A stretch of DNA of 31,703 nucleotides, taken from the NCBI GenBank assembly GCA_022840405.1, contig JALHJR010000028.1, positions 1-31,703 on the forward strand, written 5' to 3'. How positions within the stretch are numbered: the first letter of the stretch is position 1; every line of letters starts with the position of its first letter. The notes under the pieces are model-generated. The model was not told where the DNA came from and did not search any database. It saw only the letters and a program-made list of their open reading frames with translations. Shown one piece after another: positions 30,065 through 31,703 of the stretch. The position numbers and the translations under genes are program-made. Source of the stretch: Tepidanaerobacter acetatoxydans_A (GTDB lineage Bacteria; Bacillota; Thermosediminibacteria; Thermosediminibacterales; Tepidanaerobacteraceae).

Positions 30065-30252
30065 TGGTGGAAATAGATATCTTGGCTGAACTTTCAGATA
30101 TGAAAATAATAGACTATAGAAATACTTTGGCTATAGTGAGCCTTATTGAGGTCTTGACTGAAAAGGGAATAATATGTAGTAATGATGTGGCTCTTAAAGC
30201 TCAGACCTTGGATGCTATTTCAGAAGAGCAAATTAAAATCTATACAGTTTAA
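30064..30252 (+). CDS. Small protein of unknown function (62 residues)
   Basis: Protein of 62 residues, acidic, probably all-helical: VEIDILAELSDMKIIDYRNT, then LAIVSLIEVLTEKGI and a C-terminal EEQIKIYTV. It has no signal peptide, metal motif or clear domain, and I do not recognise it. AGGAGG is optimally placed but lies within a 16-bp hairpin. It starts 79 bp after the AIR-synthase-like gene and ends at a terminator, so it may be the third gene of that operon or have its own promoter. Confidence 0.7.
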   Translation: MVEIDILAELSDMKIIDYRNTLAIVSLIEVLTEKGIICSNDVALKAQTLDAISEEQIKIYTV

Positions 30253-30280
30253 AAAAAAGCAGCTTAGCTGCTTTTTTTTA
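30252..30280. terminator. Bidirectional terminator
   Basis: AAAAGCAGC-TTA-GCTGCTTTT with A and T runs on both sides; it serves the plus-strand small gene and overlaps the TAA of the convergent Nudix gene. Confidence 0.88.
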
Positions 30281-30736
30281 AACTATCACTTCGTCTTTTT
30301 CATCTTCGTTTTTCTCTTTTTCTTTGCAATACTCCAAGTATCGCTTATACGACGTTCTTACAAGAGATTTATCCTGGCTATATGTTATCATGTCCAGGGC
30401 CTCTTCAATTGAATAGAAGCCTCCATCTGAAAAATTAAGCTCTGCATTAGGATTACAATTTTCAGATAGGGCTTCCATTAAAAACCACGTAATTTGATTG
30501 CATACCGGTCTTTGTCTTGTAACAGAATAAAATTCATAGCAGGTTTCTCCTACACATGAAACTATGCGAGCATTTACGCCTGCCTCCAACTTCACTCGCT
30601 CTATCGCTACTTCTTGAGCAAGTCTGCCTGGTCTGATAACTCCTTTAGGTAACACCCATTCACCTTTTTCATTTTTCAATATTAGAACCTTGTCTTTAAA
30701 AAAAACTACACCACCAGAGCAAATTCTTGTAAGCAT
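30278..30736 (-). CDS. Nudix-fold protein with degenerate Nudix box
   Basis: Protein of 152 residues with the Nudix beta-grasp: CSGGVVFFKDKVLILKNEKG, EWVLPKG, QITWFLMEA. The box aligns as GVIRPGRLAQEVAIERVKLE-AGV against Gx5Ex7REUxEExGU. Of the key residues the first Glu is Arg, the RE pair is ER, and the EE pair is LE, so most metal-binding carboxylates are lost. A C-terminal highly charged tail (EKEKNEDEKDE) follows. It is probably a non-catalytic ligand-binding or regulatory Nudix, or uses a shifted site. Start is ATG 30736 with AAGGAGG upstream. It is 127 bp downstream of the MarR gene. Confidence 0.82.
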   Translation of the reverse strand: MLTRICSGGVVFFKDKVLILKNEKGEWVLPKGVIRPGRLAQEVAIERVKLEAGVNARIVSCVGETCYEFYSVTRQRPVCNQITWFLMEALSENCNPNAELNFSDGGFYSIEEALDMITYSQDKSLVRTSYKRYLEYCKEKEKNEDEKDEVIV

Positions 30737-30863
30737 TTATTGGCCTCCTTATACCCATCTTGTATTTTTTAAATTTATTTCTTATTGACATGCTTGCTAT
30801 AAAACTTCCATTATAAAATTTCGACATCACTTATAGAAAATCCTTCTTGTTTATGTCTCATAC

Positions 30864-31331
30864 TCAAAAATTACGATTTTCTTCAACTATGGATATGGAT
30901 TTAATATCATTTATAGCTGCTTGCAGACGTTTTTTTTCTTCACTATTTAATCTTTCCAAATTTTTCTCTATTAAATCTAAAAAATCTTCTCTATATTGTT
31001 TTAAAATCTGACTTCCTGCCGGAGTAATCTTAACCATTACTACTCGCCTATCCTCCGTTAAAAAACACCTCTCAACCAAGTTCTTATCTACCAATCGATC
31101 TATCATAACAGTCAGGCTGCCGTAAGACGTATGGACTATTTCACCTAAATCCGACATTTTATATGGACCATTTTTTTCTAAAATACATAAAACTCTATAT
31201 TGCTTCTGAGTTATGTCTAGGTTATCAGCTTTAGCCAGCTGTTGCCGCTGTATATATTTCATCCAGCGAGTTACGGAACGCAAAAGTGTATCAAGGCTTT
31301 CCGCCAGTTCACGGTCATTATCATTAGTCAC
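30864..31331 (-). CDS. MarR-family transcriptional regulator
   Basis: Protein of about 155 residues: a helical dimerisation N-terminus, winged helix with KMSDLGEIVHTSYGSLTVMIDRLVDKNLVER, wing FLTEDRRVVMVKITPAG (the DxRxxxxxLT motif) and C-terminal dimerisation helices. MarR proteins usually repress an adjacent efflux or stress gene. I chose GTG 31331 with AGAAGGTG 6 bp upstream; TTG 31349 is the alternative. The gene just upstream on the same strand is a decayed MATE pump, its likely former target. Confidence 0.9.
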   Translation of the reverse strand: MTNDNDRELAESLDTLLRSVTRWMKYIQRQQLAKADNLDITQKQYRVLCILEKNGPYKMSDLGEIVHTSYGSLTVMIDRLVDKNLVERCFLTEDRRVVMVKITPAGSQILKQYREDFLDLIEKNLERLNSEEKKRLQAAINDIKSISIVEENRNF

Positions 31332-31411
31332 AGCAAACACCTTCTTCAATCGGTTTTAAACTATGATGTACCTGAGCTATTTGTTTATCGTCTTTTGTAA
31401 TATTTTTATTC

Positions 31412-31608
31412 TCAGAAACTACAATACCCCTTCTCCAATACGACAATGGCTACCCAAATCCCATTGCTTCCTAAAGGAGTATGTCGAGAAAGTAATATGC
31501 AAGCGGTACGCGAATTCCCCACAAAGATAAAACGGAAATCAGCTCTGTTATAGAAATATCTCCTGTACTTCTAATTATACCATTAAAAACCCACATAAGT
31601 GCAAAAAA
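31412..31608 (-). pseudogene. MATE-family efflux pump remnant (C-terminal part)
   Basis: One frame reads ALMWVFNGIIRSTGDISITE, LISVLSLWGIRVPLAYYF and then a stop at 31471. The +1 frame continues TPLGSNGIWVAIVV. NGIIRxTGD, SLWGIRVPLAY and LGxxGIWxAI are the C-terminal-half landmarks of MATE (multidrug and toxin extrusion) pumps in order. A stop precedes the fragment and a frameshift divides it, so it is inactive. Confidence 0.75.
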
Positions 31609-31703
31609 TTAGCCTTTTTTAGGTTTTTTTGCTCTTACTTAAAAATTATTCTTACTATCTTACCAGATTGCTTTATAAAAACTATACTTTATGTATAATG
31701 CCA
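31609..31703. other. Window end, no gene recognised
   Basis: AT-rich, with a CCTTTTTTAGG-like run and no open frame of note. It may hold further decayed MATE sequence. Confidence 0.4.

Noticed and set aside
1..31703. CRISPR array, prophage, toxin-antitoxin, restriction-modification or biosynthetic cluster
   Set aside because: No regularly spaced repeats, phage structural genes, nuclease/methylase pairs or synthase genes are present.

Overview
The window is AT-rich DNA from a low-GC anaerobic Firmicute, most likely class Clostridia. The signs are TTG and GTG starts behind strong GGAGG ribosome binding sites, S-layer homology and copper-amine-oxidase-N surface proteins, a T-box in front of serS, a TM1266-type hydrogenase regulator, and a MinD-ferredoxin/NifX-like/DUF134/DUF5320 cluster. 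The genus cannot be fixed from sequence alone; a Tepidanaerobacter-like or other thermophilic clostridium is only a guess.

Layout. 1-3.4 kb (minus): 5' part of a large SLH-anchored surface protein and a WYL regulator. 3.4-6.4 kb (plus): an ArsR repressor and a four-domain CoA-disulfide-reductase/rhodanese/TusA/DsrE sulfur-transfer protein. 6.5 kb: tRNA-Thr(CGT) with its own promoter and terminator. 6.8-9.8 kb (plus): Fur-controlled ferrous iron operon feoA-feoA-feoB-feoC. 9.9-13.0 kb (minus): copper-amine-oxidase-N surface protein, NagZ-type lipoprotein and a DUF4416 protein. 13.2-14.3 kb (minus): TM1266 regulator and an ECF S component behind a leader RNA that ends in an intrinsic terminator. 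14.3-18.8 kb (minus): two NifX-like proteins, Mrp ATPase, DUF134 regulator, two MinD-ferredoxin ATPases and a DUF5320 protein. 19.5-20.9 kb (plus): a lone permease with an upstream Fur-like box. 21.2-23.0 kb (minus): a 45-residue small protein, then serS with its T-box. 23.3-28.2 kb (minus): complete ugpA-ugpE-ugpB-ugpC-glpQ glycerol-3-phosphate/glycerophosphodiester uptake operon. 28.5-30.3 kb (plus): ECF S component, AIR-synthase-like protein and a 62-residue protein whose Shine-Dalgarno sequence is buried in a hairpin. 30.3-31.6 kb (minus): a Nudix protein with a degenerate catalytic box, a MarR regulator and a decayed MATE pump fragment.

The most interesting unit is the 14.3-18.8 kb cluster. 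Two of its transcription units, DUF5320 and DUF134-mrp, carry the same promoter with the palindrome GACATATGT built into the -35 box. This points to a small regulon, perhaps controlled by the DUF134 protein it encodes. Next to it, the TM1266/ECF operon has a promoter, about 130 nt of stem-forming leader and a terminator before the start codon. That is the architecture of a riboswitch or attenuator, and I cannot match it to a known class.

There is no complete mobile element. Traces of mobility are a DDE-transposase fragment near 23.2 kb, a pair of 23-bp palindromic repeats around the downstream nifX-like gene, and a copy-like intergenic repeat near 11.1 kb.
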